Shown: positions 11,056-22,536 of the stretch, in pieces | Layout of the letters: each line of letters begins with the position of its first letter | How positions within the stretch are numbered: position 1 is the first letter of the stretch | Source of the DNA: Mansonella perstans | Taxonomy: Eukaryota > Nematoda > Chromadorea > Rhabditida > Onchocercidae | Assembly (NCBI GenBank): GCA_037074765.1 | Contig: JBAMDO010000053.1 | Coordinates: 1 to 64,000, forward strand | Direction: 5' to 3' | DNA length: 64,000 nt | The notes under the pieces: model-generated | Databases searched by the model: none | What the model saw: only the letters and a program-made list of their open reading frames with translations | What the model was told of the DNA's origin: nothing | Made by a program: the position numbers and the translations under genes

Positions 11056-11690
11056 TCACTACTACATCTAATCTAGCTGCATCAAATTAATTTCTCTTAA
11101 TCCACCTACAGTAAAAAGAAAAATTAACTATAAGTTCAACAGCACCATTTTTTGATTAGATCCAAAAAAGTGCTCAATCAATTAAAAATCTATACAGCTC
11201 CAAGAAATACAAATACAAGGAACAACTAGGATTAAGAGCGAAAAGAATATTGTCCAATAGAACCGAGCCTGCTGGATTGAATTTCACGATACAATTATTT
11301 TGGTTTTTCCCGAAAGAATGCTTATCGTATCTATAAAAAGGAAATGTTGACGGATAGTAAAAGATGGCAGTTTGGTAGATGCCTAAAAAAGGAATGGTTA
11401 CATTGGGTATTTTGACAGTCGTTAATAAATAAGAAAGCTTAAAAGTGTTTACAACATGATCACATCTCAATGTTAAAAAAATACAGCCATTGCCACAAAA
11501 GAAATTTATTGCGCAATAAAAATTAGAAGACAGACTCAAATCAAAATATTTGTATAATCTAATTATATCGAAATAATTATAATACAGGATGATTTGGCCT
11601 AAGCCAAATAATTTTTTAATGCAATTATTTCAGTTTTTCTGAAGGTAATAATGAAAACGCATTTCATATTGTGATAAATCATTCACGATA
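11056..11690 (-). other. Unique stretch with a 121-codon ORF (11174-11539)
   Basis: This stretch is not repeated elsewhere in the window. On the minus strand 11539-11174 is open for 121 codons, long for such AT-rich DNA, with a Cys- and aromatic-rich sequence (for example FFCGNGCIFLTLRC) and no domain I recognise. No splice sites or neighbours support it, and it ends at a repeat boundary. It could be a fragment of a gene or mobile element caught between duplications, or chance. Confidence 0.2.
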
Positions 11691-11870
11691 CGTAGCAGTG
11701 TATATTTAGGATATGTCTCCTAAATGTTTGTTGATTAGTGTCATGCCTAAATATCAAAGTTATTTTAGATTACTGCGCCAATCCGAAAAAATTTAGAAAT
11801 AAGTCTATCAATGTTGCATTGGAACATTGAATCCCTCCCCTGAATACTTACTGATTAATAAATTGAATTG
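11690..11870. repeat. R1 dispersed repeat copy
   Basis: Matches 3028-3240 and the window start. Here it is followed directly by the A-upstream block (aactagatttcatctatccag), so the repeat junction differs from the one at 3240. Confidence 0.7.
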
Positions 11871-12589
11871 ATAACAATGAAACTAGATTTCATCTATCCA
11901 GTTCTTTTTTGCTTTGCAAAGATTTTATCAGCAATCATTTTTAATAAATCAAAATTTTTTCGGATTGTTTTTTTCAATATGAAATAAATGATCACTTATT
12001 CCAGTCGAAAATTTTGAAAACTGTTAAAAATTGATCAAAAGTTTGGTTAATTGTTGTATGTCTATTTTGCTACGGAATTTCCTTTAATAGCACAGTATTT
12101 ATGAATAAATTCATTCGATGAATTCTAGCATGCATATTAGACTAAGTTGGATAAAATCAGTAAAAAATCTTTATTCACTTTAACAAATTCACTTCAACAA
12201 ATGATTGATCACTAGAAATTAATTAAATGAGCAATCATGAATAGATGGAGCATTATATTAATTTAAAATTGCTGAAAATCCAAAGATTGAAATATTTGGA
12301 ATGGAAATTGTGAATATTTTATAGCATTTGTTAATTTTTTTGTGAATATATATGCTATCAGAATGACACGATGTTATGTCATTCAAACAGTTTTTGAATT
12401 GACCACATTGCGCATTATTCTAAGCCAGAAGAAAATGTTTTACGAATTAATTTCCTTTCCTCCTTTAATAACGCAGAATAAATTTACTCATTTCGATGAA
12501 TTCTAGGATAGATATGAGATTAACGTCGATAAGATTGTATTATGGAGAATGATAGCCAGAATGAGTAAAAAATCATTGTCTAAGTATTT

Positions 12590-12790
12590 ACCAAATGTCT
12601 ACAATCATAGCTAAATCTTCGATGTTGCTATAAAAAGAAATGGACTTTTGGGAGAAATGTAGACGATAAAATAATTAACTGATTAAGCCAACCGAGGAGG
12701 GCAAAGAAAACATTTACACGCTTTTTATTGACAAGTAATTTTGTCTTGCAAGGTTTAACTGTAAAAACTTTTTACATGCAAGTAAAGGAA
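12590..12790 (+). pseudogene. Diverged FVNK-family remnant
   Basis: Starts with tctacaatcatagctaaatc, matching the IIAKS start of the FVNK modules. It ends with a frame reading TLFIDK and TAA, followed by ttttgtcttgcaagg...aaactttttacatgcaagta, the diverged counterpart of the sequence after the intact ORF at 18133-18303. The middle is shortened and stops early. It is the most diverged copy in the window. Confidence 0.4.
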
Positions 12791-13500
12791 ATTATATAAC
12801 GCTTGCCTCTTTTGCTTGTTTATAGAAATATTAAAATTCAATTCGTCATTAAAATTGTGCCCATTAAAAAGTAGTCAGCAAAATTTTGAATTTAATAACT
12901 ATTAATGCGAACAATTAATTAAGTCAAAAAACGACATATATTTGATTCTTAGAAGTACCATGTCACCTTCGAATATACCTTGTTCCATAAGGGACCCACA
13001 AAATGTTAAGGTTAAAATTTGTGTTCAAATGGATGCTGCTTGTACAAAGCATATAAATTGCACATATATACATATACATTACATACACATATACATACAG
13101 TACTATAAATTGCGTTAATTCTTGGAAATTCACATAAATCGTAACACAAAACTCCATTTTTTTCTCTTTTGTTTCTTTTCAAACAGTGGATACAATAAAC
13201 TGAGAAATTCTGAAAAGCAAAATTTTTGAAATTTAAAACATAAGCGTTTAAAATTAATTAAATTAATCATTAATAGTTATTCTCAAATCACATCATATTA
13301 TAATATGATGATTATTCAGTGAAAATTTTTATCAGCGATCCAATATCTCTAAAAAGTATTATGATTCAGAAAATCAGACCCAGAATAATGACTAAATAAC
13401 TTCACGATTACCAAATTTTGCATTATTAAGAAATAATCTTATTTCATGATTATTGCAATATAAGACTTAAAAGCTTACCTTCGAAGAAGGTATTATCCCA

Positions 13501-13665
13501 TTATCCATGTTGTTGAGATGCTTGGATTTGTATAATCAGTGGACCCGGTGGCGGCACTGGTCTTCTTTGTCCCATTGCTGCTGCTGGTGGTTGTTGTATC
13601 GATAATCTCGTGAGGGTGCTGCCGCAATAAATGAACAGTATAAGATATATTATAAATTTCATCAT
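13501..13665 (-). CDS. A-type mini secreted peptide, copy A3 (intact, longest)
   Basis: Intact 54-residue frame from tandem ATGs at 13665 to TAA at 13501. Layout: signal-peptide-like MMKFIIYLILFIYCGSTL, then TRLSIQQPP shared with all A copies, then a private core AAAMGQRR, then RPVPPPGPLIIQIQASQQHG. The tail QASQQHG is the family C-terminus (QSSQQHG in A5/A6). The stop is followed by the conserved TGGGATAATAC block and a GAAG|GTAAGC donor, so the transcript probably has an intron just after the stop. Head to head with A4. No known family; a small secreted Pro-rich peptide is the best description. Confidence 0.6.
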   Translation of the reverse strand: MMKFIIYLILFIYCGSTLTRLSIQQPPAAAMGQRRPVPPPGPLIIQIQASQQHG

Positions 13666-16505
13666 AATTCTCTTGCAATCTGAAATAATGGCTTTCGTAA
13701 TAACTTTAATTTGCGTTATAAGAAAGTTACCGCTTAATCAAACTACAAAATTAGCCGTTTCACCAACTGATTATGAGGCTATTACACCTGAACTATCAGT
13801 TCTCAGGCATTCTTCAAACCGAACAAACTTCAAGCATTTTGTTCAACAATGAAGTATACATTAAAGAATTGTCAGTGATTTAAGAGATAAAAATTGTGGT
13901 TCTTACACTTTGATTGCGGAACTAATTAATATAACAGATATTAATAGAACTCACTTCAAATACATTCAAGTGATTAAGTATTTTTTCTTTTTGTTTTTTA
14001 TTCTGAGACCAGTTTTATTTTCATATTTCAAGGTAAGTGACAAAAATGGATAAAGGCAGATAAAAAATAAAAAGGAATTGATGAAAATCATAGCAATGAA
14101 ACTAGATTTCATCTATCCAGTTCTTTTTTGCTTTGCAAAGATTTTATCAGCAATCATTTTTAATAAATCAAAATTTTTTCGGATTGTTTTTTCAATATGA
14201 AATAAATGATCACTTATTCCAATCGAAAATTTTGAAAACTGTTAAAAATTGATGAAATGTTTGGTTAATTGTTGTGTGCTATTTTGCTACGGAATTTCTT
14301 TTAATAGCGCAATATTTATGAATAAATTCATTCGATGAATTCTAGCATGCATATTAGACTAAGTTCGATAAAATTTTATCAAGGCAAACTACGGCCAAAA
14401 TCTGTAAGAAATCTTTATCTAAATACCTAATAACTTAAAAAGATACTCATTCCGGTGACCTTTTGGGCACTGTACGAAGTGGTGAAGCGTTTGTTCGTCG
14501 AAGTTAGAGTTGAACGTGTCAAAAGGTGACTGCGTTGGGAAGATGGAGCGTCGGACTATCTATACGTTGAGACTGACTCCATTCCCTTCTGTATTTACAT
14601 CGACAAGCATACACAACAACAGATTTAGCTATGATCGTAGACAGCTGGTAAGAACTTAGACAATGACTTTTTACTTATTTTGGCTATCATTCTCCTTGAT
14701 ACAATTTTTAATCTCATATTTATCCTAGAATTCATCGGAGCGAATTTATTCATAAATACTGCGTTATTAAATGAAGAAAATTTTGCAACTACTAACCAAA
14801 CTTTTCATCAATTTTTGACAGTTTTCAAAATTTTTCGACTGGAATAAGTGATCATTTATTTCATATTAAAAAAATAATCCGTAAAAATTTTGATTTATTA
14901 AAAATGATTGCTGATAAAATCTTCGCAAAGCAAAAAATAACTTGATGATTGAAAAGTTGTAAAAAAATTAGTTTCATTGTTCTGACTTACATCAGTTCCT
15001 TTTTATCCGCCTTTATTCATTTTTGTTGCGCCACTATGTTGCAGCAGCGACGACACATTGTGGCAGATTTAATTTGTTGAAGTGTTGTAAATCATAACAA
15101 TGAAAAAAAAAAAATAAAAAGAACTGATTAAATCACAGCAATGGAACTAGATTTCGTCTATCCAGCTATTTTTTGCTTTGCAAAGACTTTATCATCAATC
15201 ATTTAGTAAATCAAAATTTTCTCGGATTGTTTCTTTATTATGAAATAACCGATCACTTATTCTAGTCGAAAAATTTTGAAAACTGTCAAAAATTGATGAA
15301 AAGTTTGGTTAGTAGTTGCAGCTGCAAAATTTTCTTCATTTAATAACGCAGTATTTATGAATAAATTCACTCCGATGAATTCTAGGATAAATATGAGATT
15401 AAAAATTGTATCAAGGAGAATGATAGCCAAAATAAGTAAAAAGTCATTGTCTAAGTTCTTACCAGCTGTCTACGATCATAGCTAGATCTGTTGTTGTGTA
15501 TGTTTGTCGATGTAACTATACAAGGGATGGAGTCAGTCTCAACACATAGATAGTCCGACGCTCCATCTTCCAAACGCAGTCACCTTTTGACACGTTCGGC
15601 GGTCACCTTTTGGCAGTCACCTTTTGACACGTTCGGCGGTCACCTTTTGGCAGTCACCTTTTGACACGTTCAACTCTAACCTCGACGAACAGACCTTCAC
15701 CACTTCGTACAGCGCCCACAAGGTCACCGGAATGAGTATCTTTTTAAGTTATTAGGTACTTAGATAAAGATTTCTTACAGATTTTGGCCGTAGTTCGCCT
15801 TGATGCAATTTTATCGAACTTAGTCTAATATGCCTGCTAGAATTCATCGAGTGAATTTATTCATAAATACTGCGCTATTAAAGGAAATTCTGTAGCAAAA
15901 TAGACATACAACAATTAACCAAACTTTTCATCAATTTTTAACAGTTTTCAAAATTTTCGACTGGAATAAGTGATCATTTATTTCATATTGAAAAACAATC
16001 CGAAAAAATTTTAATTTATAAAAATGATTGCTGATAAAAAAAAGCAAAAAAGAACTGGATAGATGAAATCTAGTTTCATTGTTATGATCAGTTCCTTTTT
16101 ATTTATCCGCCTTAATCCATTTTGTCACTTGCCTTGAAATACGAAAATAAAACTGGTCTCAGAACAAAAAACAAAAAGAAAAATACTTGATCCCTTGAAT
16201 GTATTTAAAACGAATTCTCTTAATATCTGTTATATTAATTGGCTTCGCTGTCGAAGTGTAAGAACCACAATTTTTATCTCTTAAATCATTGACAATTCCA
16301 TTCCTTCAATGTATTCGTCATTGTTGAACAAAATGCCTAGAAATTGTTGGTTTGAAGAATGCCATGAGAACTGACAATTCAAGTGTTATAGCCTCATAAT
16401 CGGTTGGTGAAACGGCTAATTTTGTAGTTTGATTAAGGGTAACTTTCCTTATAACGTAAGATTAAAGTTACTACGAAAGCCATTATTTCAGATTGCAAGA
16501 GAATT
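13666..16505. repeat. Divergent spacer between A3 and A4 with mirrored upstream modules
   Basis: The spacer is a near-palindrome of A-upstream modules. NCG-module homology lies at 13790-13960 (plus) and 16255-16370 (minus), both frame-broken. Two FVNK-type remnants face each other at 14440-14660 (minus) and 15460-15735 (plus). A copy of the tgttgcagcagcgacgacac motif lies at 15050. Both gene promoters must lie in this 2.8 kb if the genes are expressed. No intact ORF of note. Confidence 0.6.
15577..15670. repeat. 37 bp tandem repeat inside an FVNK remnant
   Basis: The unit beginning cagtcaccttttgacacgtt recurs at 37 bp spacing (15577, 15614, 15651), a local expansion not seen in the sister module at 19680-19920, which has a single unit. 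Confidence 0.85.
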
Positions 16506-16640
16506 ATGATGAAATTTATAGTGTATCTTGTACTGTTCATTTATTGCACCAGCACCCTCATGACAAGATTATCGATACAACAACGACCAGAAGGAGCGGT
16601 ACCAGGACGGGTACTAGGAGGGGTACCAGGAAGGGTATGA
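16506..16640 (+). CDS. A-type mini secreted peptide, copy A4 (premature TGA)
   Basis: 44-residue frame from tandem ATGs at 16506. MMKFIVYLVLFIYCTSTL is signal-peptide-like; RLSIQQRPEG and a core of PGRV/GGV near-repeats follow. The TGA at 16638 is at the same place as in A2 and is followed in frame by GPVPPPGPLTIQ, the conserved later part of A3; one base is then missing, so the QASQQHG tail is out of frame. A tttcag acceptor lies just upstream of the ATG and the GTAAGC donor follows at about 16720. Either a shortened functional peptide or an early pseudogene. Confidence 0.5.
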   Translation: MMKFIVYLVLFIYCTSTLMTRLSIQQRPEGAVPGRVLGGVPGRV

Positions 16641-18099
16641 GGACCAGTGCCTCCACCAGGTCCACTGACTATACAATCCAAGCATCTCAACGTGGATAAT
16701 GGGATAATACTTTCTTCGAAGGTAAGCTTTTAAGTCTTATATTGCATTAATCGTGAAATAGGATTATTTGTAATAATTCAATGTTTTTTAGCAATTTGCA
16801 TTTCAAAGACTTTTGCTAGGAATAGCTTATAAAAAATTCTAGATATTGAATTTATTGATTTGAATTTTTTGTTGTTATTTACTCTGAAGTTATTATATCA
16901 CTGACCTCTAACCTGCAATGCTTTTTTAGTTGATTGGTTGAAATTGAAGATGTACTTTTTATATAAACTGCAAAATTGAACAAGATAGCATTTGGTTCCT
17001 GCACACAGAATTTTGTTATTTTTCTATATTCGCTGGTTTCAAGTTGAAAATTTCAAGTTCACTTCAATAAATGATTGATCGCTAGAAATTAATCAAATGA
17101 GCATTATGAATGAATCGAGCATTTTTTTAAGTTAAAATTGTAAAAAATCCAGAAATTGGAATATTTGGAATGGAAATTGTGAATGTTTCATAGCAGTTGT
17201 TAATTTTTTTATTAATATTTATACTATCACAATGGCATGATATTTTGACATTCAAACACTTTTTGAACTGTTTATATTCCGCATTAGTCCAAGCCAAAAA
17301 ATTTTCATGGATTAATTTACTAATCTGCGTTATCAACAATGTAGCCAAATTATAGATGGAGGACCAGCTGCATCGTCATAAATGACCACTTTTTTCCATA
17401 TGTAATCGTTAATCCCTCTATATATCCAAAATGAACTCTCATATAACATAATAGAAAAGTGAATTTGGTCGAAGCGTGAAGTAATTTGTCAAGCATCTTA
17501 TCAGAAGCTTATCTGCTATCACTGAATAATACCTCATTTTCAGGAAATATGGCCACATATATTACTTATGCAGCTGATTTATCATTGAAATTCCATTTTT
17601 CTCCTGTCTTGGATATTGTTTTCCTTGGAATTTTTGTTTACCTTTGATTGTTTTTTATTCAGTAGTTGTAAATGATTAGTACTAATGAAGATTTCAAAAT
17701 TTTGTTGAATTTGATGATTTATTCAAATAATATTCCTGGTATGCTGCGGTTATTAATTCAATGCAGAGCACATTATGTAACTTCTTCTCAGATGTGTCTT
17801 AACTCCAATTTCCTGAAATTGAAAATTAATGTGTTTTAATTCAATTTCAGTGATTTAAGAGATCAAAATTGTGGTTCTTATAGTTTGACAGTGCAGTCAA
17901 TAAAACTCATTGTAGATACATTCAAGTGACTTCGTTTTATTTTTTGTTCTGAAAACAGCTTATTTTCCGTATTTCTACTGCGCCACTGTGTTGCAGCAGT
18001 GACGACACATTGTGGCAGATTTAATTTGGAGCGAAGCTTAGTGCTTAAAAAAAAAAATGGATTAAGGCAAATAAATAGAAAGGAACTGCTGTAAGAGAA
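16641..18099. repeat. A4 downstream flank
   Basis: The sequence after A4 matches that after A5 (20810-22130) and A7 (32170-33250): the aataaatgattgatc block with a possible AATAAA polyadenylation signal near 17068, the ttcatataacataatagaaaag block, and the tgttgcagcagtgacgacac motif at 17993. No gene recognised; the short minus-strand ORF at 17127-17348 is not preserved in the sisters. Confidence 0.6.
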
Positions 18100-18132
18100 A
18101 TGAATAAAAAATCTTTGTTTAAATATCGACTA

Positions 18133-18303
18133 ATGTTTAAGTTCATCGCTGAATATTTTGCTGTGTATGCTTGTCGATATTGGTATAAAAGGATGAGTCC
18201 TTCCTTGGTGCTCAATTCCAATTTCAGCGTGGATACAGTGCAATGTCCCGTTGCCTCAAAGTTGTTATTCCTCGAACACGACGCTCTTTTTGTTAACAAG
18301 TAG
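18133..18303 (+). CDS. FVNK-family small ORF, copy 1
   Basis: Intact 56-residue frame from ATG 18133 (MFKFIAEYFAVYACRYWYKR) to TAG 18303 (ending HDALFVNK). The ATG is chosen because it is the one conserved in the mirrored copy at 31120; an upstream in-frame ATG at 18100 lies outside the homology. The two copies share about half of their residues, with a single one-codon gap and no frame break, including NSN, SV-TV, C and ASKL. DNA just past the stop is almost identical between copies. The N-terminus is moderately hydrophobic. No known family; could be the last exon of a larger gene, since remnants of the family begin at a ttaccag acceptor-like site. Confidence 0.4.
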   Translation: MFKFIAEYFAVYACRYWYKRMSPSLVLNSNFSVDTVQCPVASKLLFLEHDALFVNK

Positions 18304-18534
18304 TTTGGTCCTGCTGATTTAAGTATAAAAGCTTTCTACATGCACAAATAATTTATCCATGTCAGCAGGAAAAATTATTCGAAAAAAAAAAGCAAATGAA
18401 AGCGTCGAAAGGTGACTACGTTGGATGATGAGGCGCCGACTATTCGTACCGGAATTGAATCCGGAGGATGGTCGTTATGGCCCACGTTGTGGCCCCTGAC
18501 CATAAGGGTGAAATGGTTGTTGATATTTCGAGTT

Positions 18535-18905
18535 TTAACAATCATTTATCATCAAAAAGATTACCGTTTGTCAATTGAAAATTATCACTTATCGTCAAAA
18601 AGATCATCATTTGCCAATTAAAAGTTATCATTATCATCAAGAGCATTGTCATTTATCAATTAAAAATTATTATTCATCTAAACGGTTATCATTTGACAGT
18701 TGAGGATTATCGTTCATCATCCGAAAGATGATCATTAATCACCTAAATGACTATCATTAGTCATCTAAATGATTATCATTAATGATCTAAATGGTTACTA
18801 TTTGGCAATTACAAACTGTTGTTAGTGATCTAAAAGATTATCATTTGTCGAAAGATTATCATTAACCATCTGAAAGATTATCATTTGTCAATTGAAAATT
18901 TTTAC
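18535..18905. repeat. Degenerate aatgattatcatt satellite array
   Basis: About 370 bp of imperfect units alternating gattatcattaatcatctaa and gattatcatttgtcaattga. A shorter mirrored version is at 30645-30865, lacking roughly the first third. The two arms of the palindrome therefore differ in array length. Confidence 0.8.
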
Positions 18906-19679
18906 AAATAATAATTTTTGAAAATTTTTATTATTAACAAATAGAATACATCAGATGAGTGAATTTATTTATAAACATTGCATTATTAAGGAAAGAAAAG
19001 TCTGAGAAATAGCAAAATAGAATACAACTATTCACTAAATATTTATTAATTTTTAACATTTTTTAAACTTTCCGACTGGAATAAGTGATTATTTATTTCA
19101 TAATAAACAAACAAATCCGAAAAAAATTTGATAAATCTCCGCAAAGCAAAAATAACTGGATGATTGAAAAGTTACAAAAAAACTAGTTTTGTTGTTCTGA
19201 CTTACATCAGTTCCTCTTTATCTGTCTTTATTCATTTTTGTTGCGCCACTATATTGCAGCAGCGACGACACATTGTGGCAGATTTAATTTGTTGAAGTGT
19301 TGTAAATCATAACAATGAAAAAAACAATAAAAAAGAAATCATAACACTGAAAAAAATCAAAAATAAAAAGGAACTGATGTAAATCACAGCAATGGAACTT
19401 CGTCTATCCAGCTATTTTTTGCTTTGCAAAGACTTTATCATCAATCATTTAGTAAATCAAAATTTTCTCGGATTGTTTCTTTATTATGAAATAACCGATC
19501 ACTTAAAATTTGAAAACTGTTAAAAATTGATGAAAAGTTTGGTTAGCAGTTGCAGCTGCAAAATTTTCTTCATTTAATAACGCAGTATTTATGAATAAAT
19601 TCACTTCGATGAATTCTAGGATAAATATGAGATTAAAAATTGTATCAAGGAGAATGATAGCCAAATAAGTAAAAAGTCA

Positions 19680-19920
19680 TTGTCTAAGTTCTTACCTATC
19701 TACGATCATAGCTAAATCTATTAAATCTATATATTAATAGCTAAATCTATTTTGTATGCTTGCCGATGTAACTATAGAAGGGATGGAGTCAGTCTCAACG
19801 CATAGATAGTCCGACGGTCCATCTTCCCAACGCAGTCACCTTTTGCCACGTTCAACTCTAACCTTCGCGAACAGACGCTTCACCATTTCGTACAGTACCC
19901 AAGAGGTCACCGGAATGAGT
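19680..19920 (+). pseudogene. FVNK-family remnant upstream of A5
   Basis: Begins at a ttcttacc acceptor-like site, reads through a VYACR-like segment (here tgtatgcttgccgatg), continues to ggaatgagtatctttttaaa, and contains early stops. Its mirror is 29630-29850. No intact product. Confidence 0.4.
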
Positions 19921-20629
19921 ATCTTTTTAAATTACTAGGTACTTAGATAAAGATTTCTTACTGATTTTGGTCGTAGTTCGCCTTGATACAATTTCATCGA
20001 CCTTAGTCTAATATGCCTGCTAGAATTCATCGAGTGAATTTATTCATAAATACTGCGCTATTAAAGGAAATTCCGTAGCAAAACAGCACACAACAATTTT
20101 CCAAACTTTTCATCAATTTTTAACAGTTTTCAAATTTTTCGACTGGAATAAGTGATCATTTATTTCATATTAAAAAAGCAACCCAAAAAAATTTTGATTT
20201 ATTAAAAATGATTGCTGATAAAATCTTTGCAAAGCAAAAAAGAACTGGATAGATGAAATCTAGTTTCATTGTTATGATTTTCATCAGTTCTTTTTTATTT
20301 ATCTGCCTTAATCCTTTTTATCATTTGCCTTGAAATACGAAAATAAAACTGGTCTCAGAATAAAAAACAAAAAGAAAAAATACTTAATCACTTGAATGTA
20401 TTTAAAATGAGTTCTATTGATATCTGTTATATTAATTGGTTTCGCTGTCAAAGTGTAAGAACCACAACTTTTATCTTTTAAATCATCGACAATTCTTCAT
20501 TGTTGAACAAAATGGCTGAAGTTTGTTCGGTTTGAACAATGCCATGAGAATTGATAGTTCAAGTGTAATAGCCTCATAATCGGTTGGTAACTTTCCTTAT
20601 AACGCAAGATTAAAGTTATTACGAAAGCC

Positions 20630-20639
20630 ATTATTTCAG
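20630..20639 (+). promoter_or_regulatory. Candidate trans-splice acceptor of A5
   Basis: The sequence cattatttcag ends 14 nt before the ATG pair at 20654, and the same site is kept upstream of A2, A4 and A7 and in mirror upstream of A1, A3 and A6. In nematodes such a site close to the start codon fits spliced-leader addition. Inference; no transcript data. Confidence 0.45.
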
Positions 20640-20653
20640 ATTGCAAGAGAATT

Positions 20654-20800
20654 ATGATGAAATTTATAGTGTATCTTGTACTGTTCATTTATTGCGCCAG
20701 CACCCTCACGAGATTATCGATACAACAACCACCACCAGTAGTAGGAGGGATGGCACAACCTCTGACTATATTAATCCAGTCGTCTCAACAACATGGATAA
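20654..20800 (+). CDS. A-type mini secreted peptide, copy A5 (intact)
   Basis: Intact 48-residue frame from tandem ATGs at 20654 to TAA 20800. Signal-peptide-like MMKFIVYLVLFIYCASTL, shared TRLSIQQPP, private core PVVGGMAQPLTILIQ, family tail SSQQHG. The mirrored copy A6 differs by loss of one Val codon in the core and by a synonymous change. A GAAG|GTAAGC donor follows the stop by about 25 nt, close enough that it should not trigger nonsense-mediated decay. This copy and A6 are the best candidates for expressed members. Secretion is inferred; role unknown. Confidence 0.6.
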   Translation: MMKFIVYLVLFIYCASTLTRLSIQQPPPVVGGMAQPLTILIQSSQQHG

Positions 20801-22413
20801 TGGGATAATACTTTCTTCGAAGGTAAGCTTTTAAGTCTTATATTGCAAGAATCATAAAATAAGATTATTTCGTAACAATTCAATATTTTTTAGCAATTTG
20901 CAGTTCATAGACGTTTGCTAGAATAGCTTATAAAAGATTCTAAGTATTGAATTTATTAATTTGAATTTTTTGTTGTTATTTACTCTGAAACAATTATATC
21001 TATGACCTTAACCTCTTTTAGTTTGACTAGTTGAAATTGATAGACGTACTTTTTATATAAACTACCGAAATTAAACAAGATAGTATTTGGTTCCTGCAAA
21101 CAGAATTTTATTGTTTTTCTATATTCGCTGGTTTCAAGCCGAAAATTTCAAGTTCACTTCAATAAATGATTGATCGCTAGAAATTAATCAAATGAGCAAT
21201 TATGAATAGATGGAGCATTTTATTAATTTAAAATTGTGTAAAATCCAAAAATTGAAATATTTGGAATAGAAATTATGAATGTTTTATAGTATTTGTTAAT
21301 TTTTTTGTTAGTTTATATGCTATCAAAATTTGACGATGTCTTGATATTCAAACACTTTTTGAACTGTTCACATTCCGCATTAGTCCAAGCCAAAAGAAAA
21401 TGTTCACGAATTAATTTACTAATCTGCGTTATCAACAATGTAGCCAAATTTTAGACGGGGGACCAGCTGCATCGTCATAAATGACCATTTTTTTCCATAT
21501 GTAATCGTTAATCCCTCATATATCCAAAATGAACTCTCATATAACATAATAGAAAAGTGAATTTGGTCGAACGTGAAGTAATTTGCAAGCATCTTATCAG
21601 AAGCTTATCACTTATAACTGAATAATACCTCATTTTCAGGAAATATGGCCACATATATTACTTATGCAGCTGATTTATCATTGAAATTCCATTTTTCTCC
21701 TGTCCTGGATATTGTTTTTCTTGAAATTTTTGTTCACTTTTGATTGTTTTTTATTCACTAATGGTAAATGATAAGTACTAATAAAGATTTCAAAATTTTA
21801 TTGAATTTCATGATTTATTCAAATAATATTCCTGGTATGCTACGGTCATTAATTAATTAATTCATGCAGAGCACATTATGTAGCTTCTTCTCAGATGTAT
21901 CTTAACTTCAATTTCCTGAAATTGGAAATTGATGTGTTTTAATTCAATTTCAGTGATTTAAGAGATCAAAATTGTGGTTCTTATAGTTTGACAGTGCAGT
22001 CAATAAAACTCATTGTAGATACATTCAAGTGACTTCGTTTTATTTTTTGTTCTGAGAACAGCTTATTTTCCGTATTTCTACTGCGCCACTATGTTGCAGC
22101 AGTGATAACACATTGTGGCAGATTCAATTTGGAGCGAAGCTCAGTGCTTAAAAAAAAAGTGGATTAAGGCAAATAAATAAAAAGGAACTGTTGTAAATCA
22201 TAAGAGTGAAACTAGATTTCAACTATCCAGTTATTTTTGCTTTGCAAAGATTTTATGATAAATTCAGTTTTCCCTTATAATGTTAAAAATTCTTAATTTG
22301 GTTTGTTCATTGTAATATAATGACTTTTGAGATTTTTAAATTATAACCTCTTTTCAGTTAGATAAATAAACAGCAACTTCGAAACTCAGTAAACTTCAAT
22401 TTCAGAATTCCAA
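20801..22413. repeat. A5 downstream flank and boundary
   Basis: Standard A-type downstream sequence to about 22150, including the tgttgcagcagtgataacac motif near 22095. From about 22260 to 22413 the sequence is not repeated elsewhere in the window and leads into the small ORF at 22414. Confidence 0.55.
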
Positions 22414-22536
22414 ATGTCATTAGGAACGATGAAAAACGTTCGATTTCCACTGTTCATGTCAACCTTACTCCTTTGCATTCTCGGCATATTCATATTATTA
22501 GCAACGTCGCAGAAAATACCTCTGGTGTTTTTTTAA
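22414..22536 (+). CDS. Single-copy signal-peptide-like small ORF
   Basis: A 40-residue ORF, too short for usual ORF cut-offs: it starts MSLGTMKNVRFPLFMSTLLL, continues CILGIFILLATSQ and ends KIPLVFF before TAA. A basic N-terminus followed by about 18 hydrophobic residues and ATSQ is a good signal-peptide or signal-anchor pattern. An aatttcag acceptor lies 9 nt upstream of the ATG, the same spacing logic as the A genes. It sits in the non-symmetrical centre of the palindrome, in sequence seen once. The C-terminal part may be spliced onward, because the stop directly follows a T run. Product and function unrecognised. Confidence 0.4.
   Translation: MSLGTMKNVRFPLFMSTLLLCILGIFILLATSQKIPLVFF

Larger units (their letters stand above)
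18100..21930. repeat. Large inverted repeat, left arm
   Basis: About 3.8 kb whose reverse complement is found at 27590-31120. Shared content in mirrored order: FVNK ORF end, tataaaagctttctac block, aatgattatcatt array, FVNK-type remnant, NCG module, A gene (A5/A6) and its downstream flank. Stretches such as 18284-18400 versus 30850-30970 look essentially identical. The enclosed 5.6 kb is not symmetrical and contains the second copy of the 3.6 kb duplication. Confidence 0.85.

Noticed and set aside
13631..13852. 73-codon plus-strand ORF reading MAFVITLICVIRKLP in its first half
   Set aside because: Overlaps the antisense of A3 and its 5' flank; not kept in frame in the other copies.
18323..18331. 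gtataaaag TATA-like box (mirrored near 30927-30935)
   Set aside because: Perfectly placed only downstream of the FVNK ORF and far from any start codon; identity between arms is explained by the palindrome.
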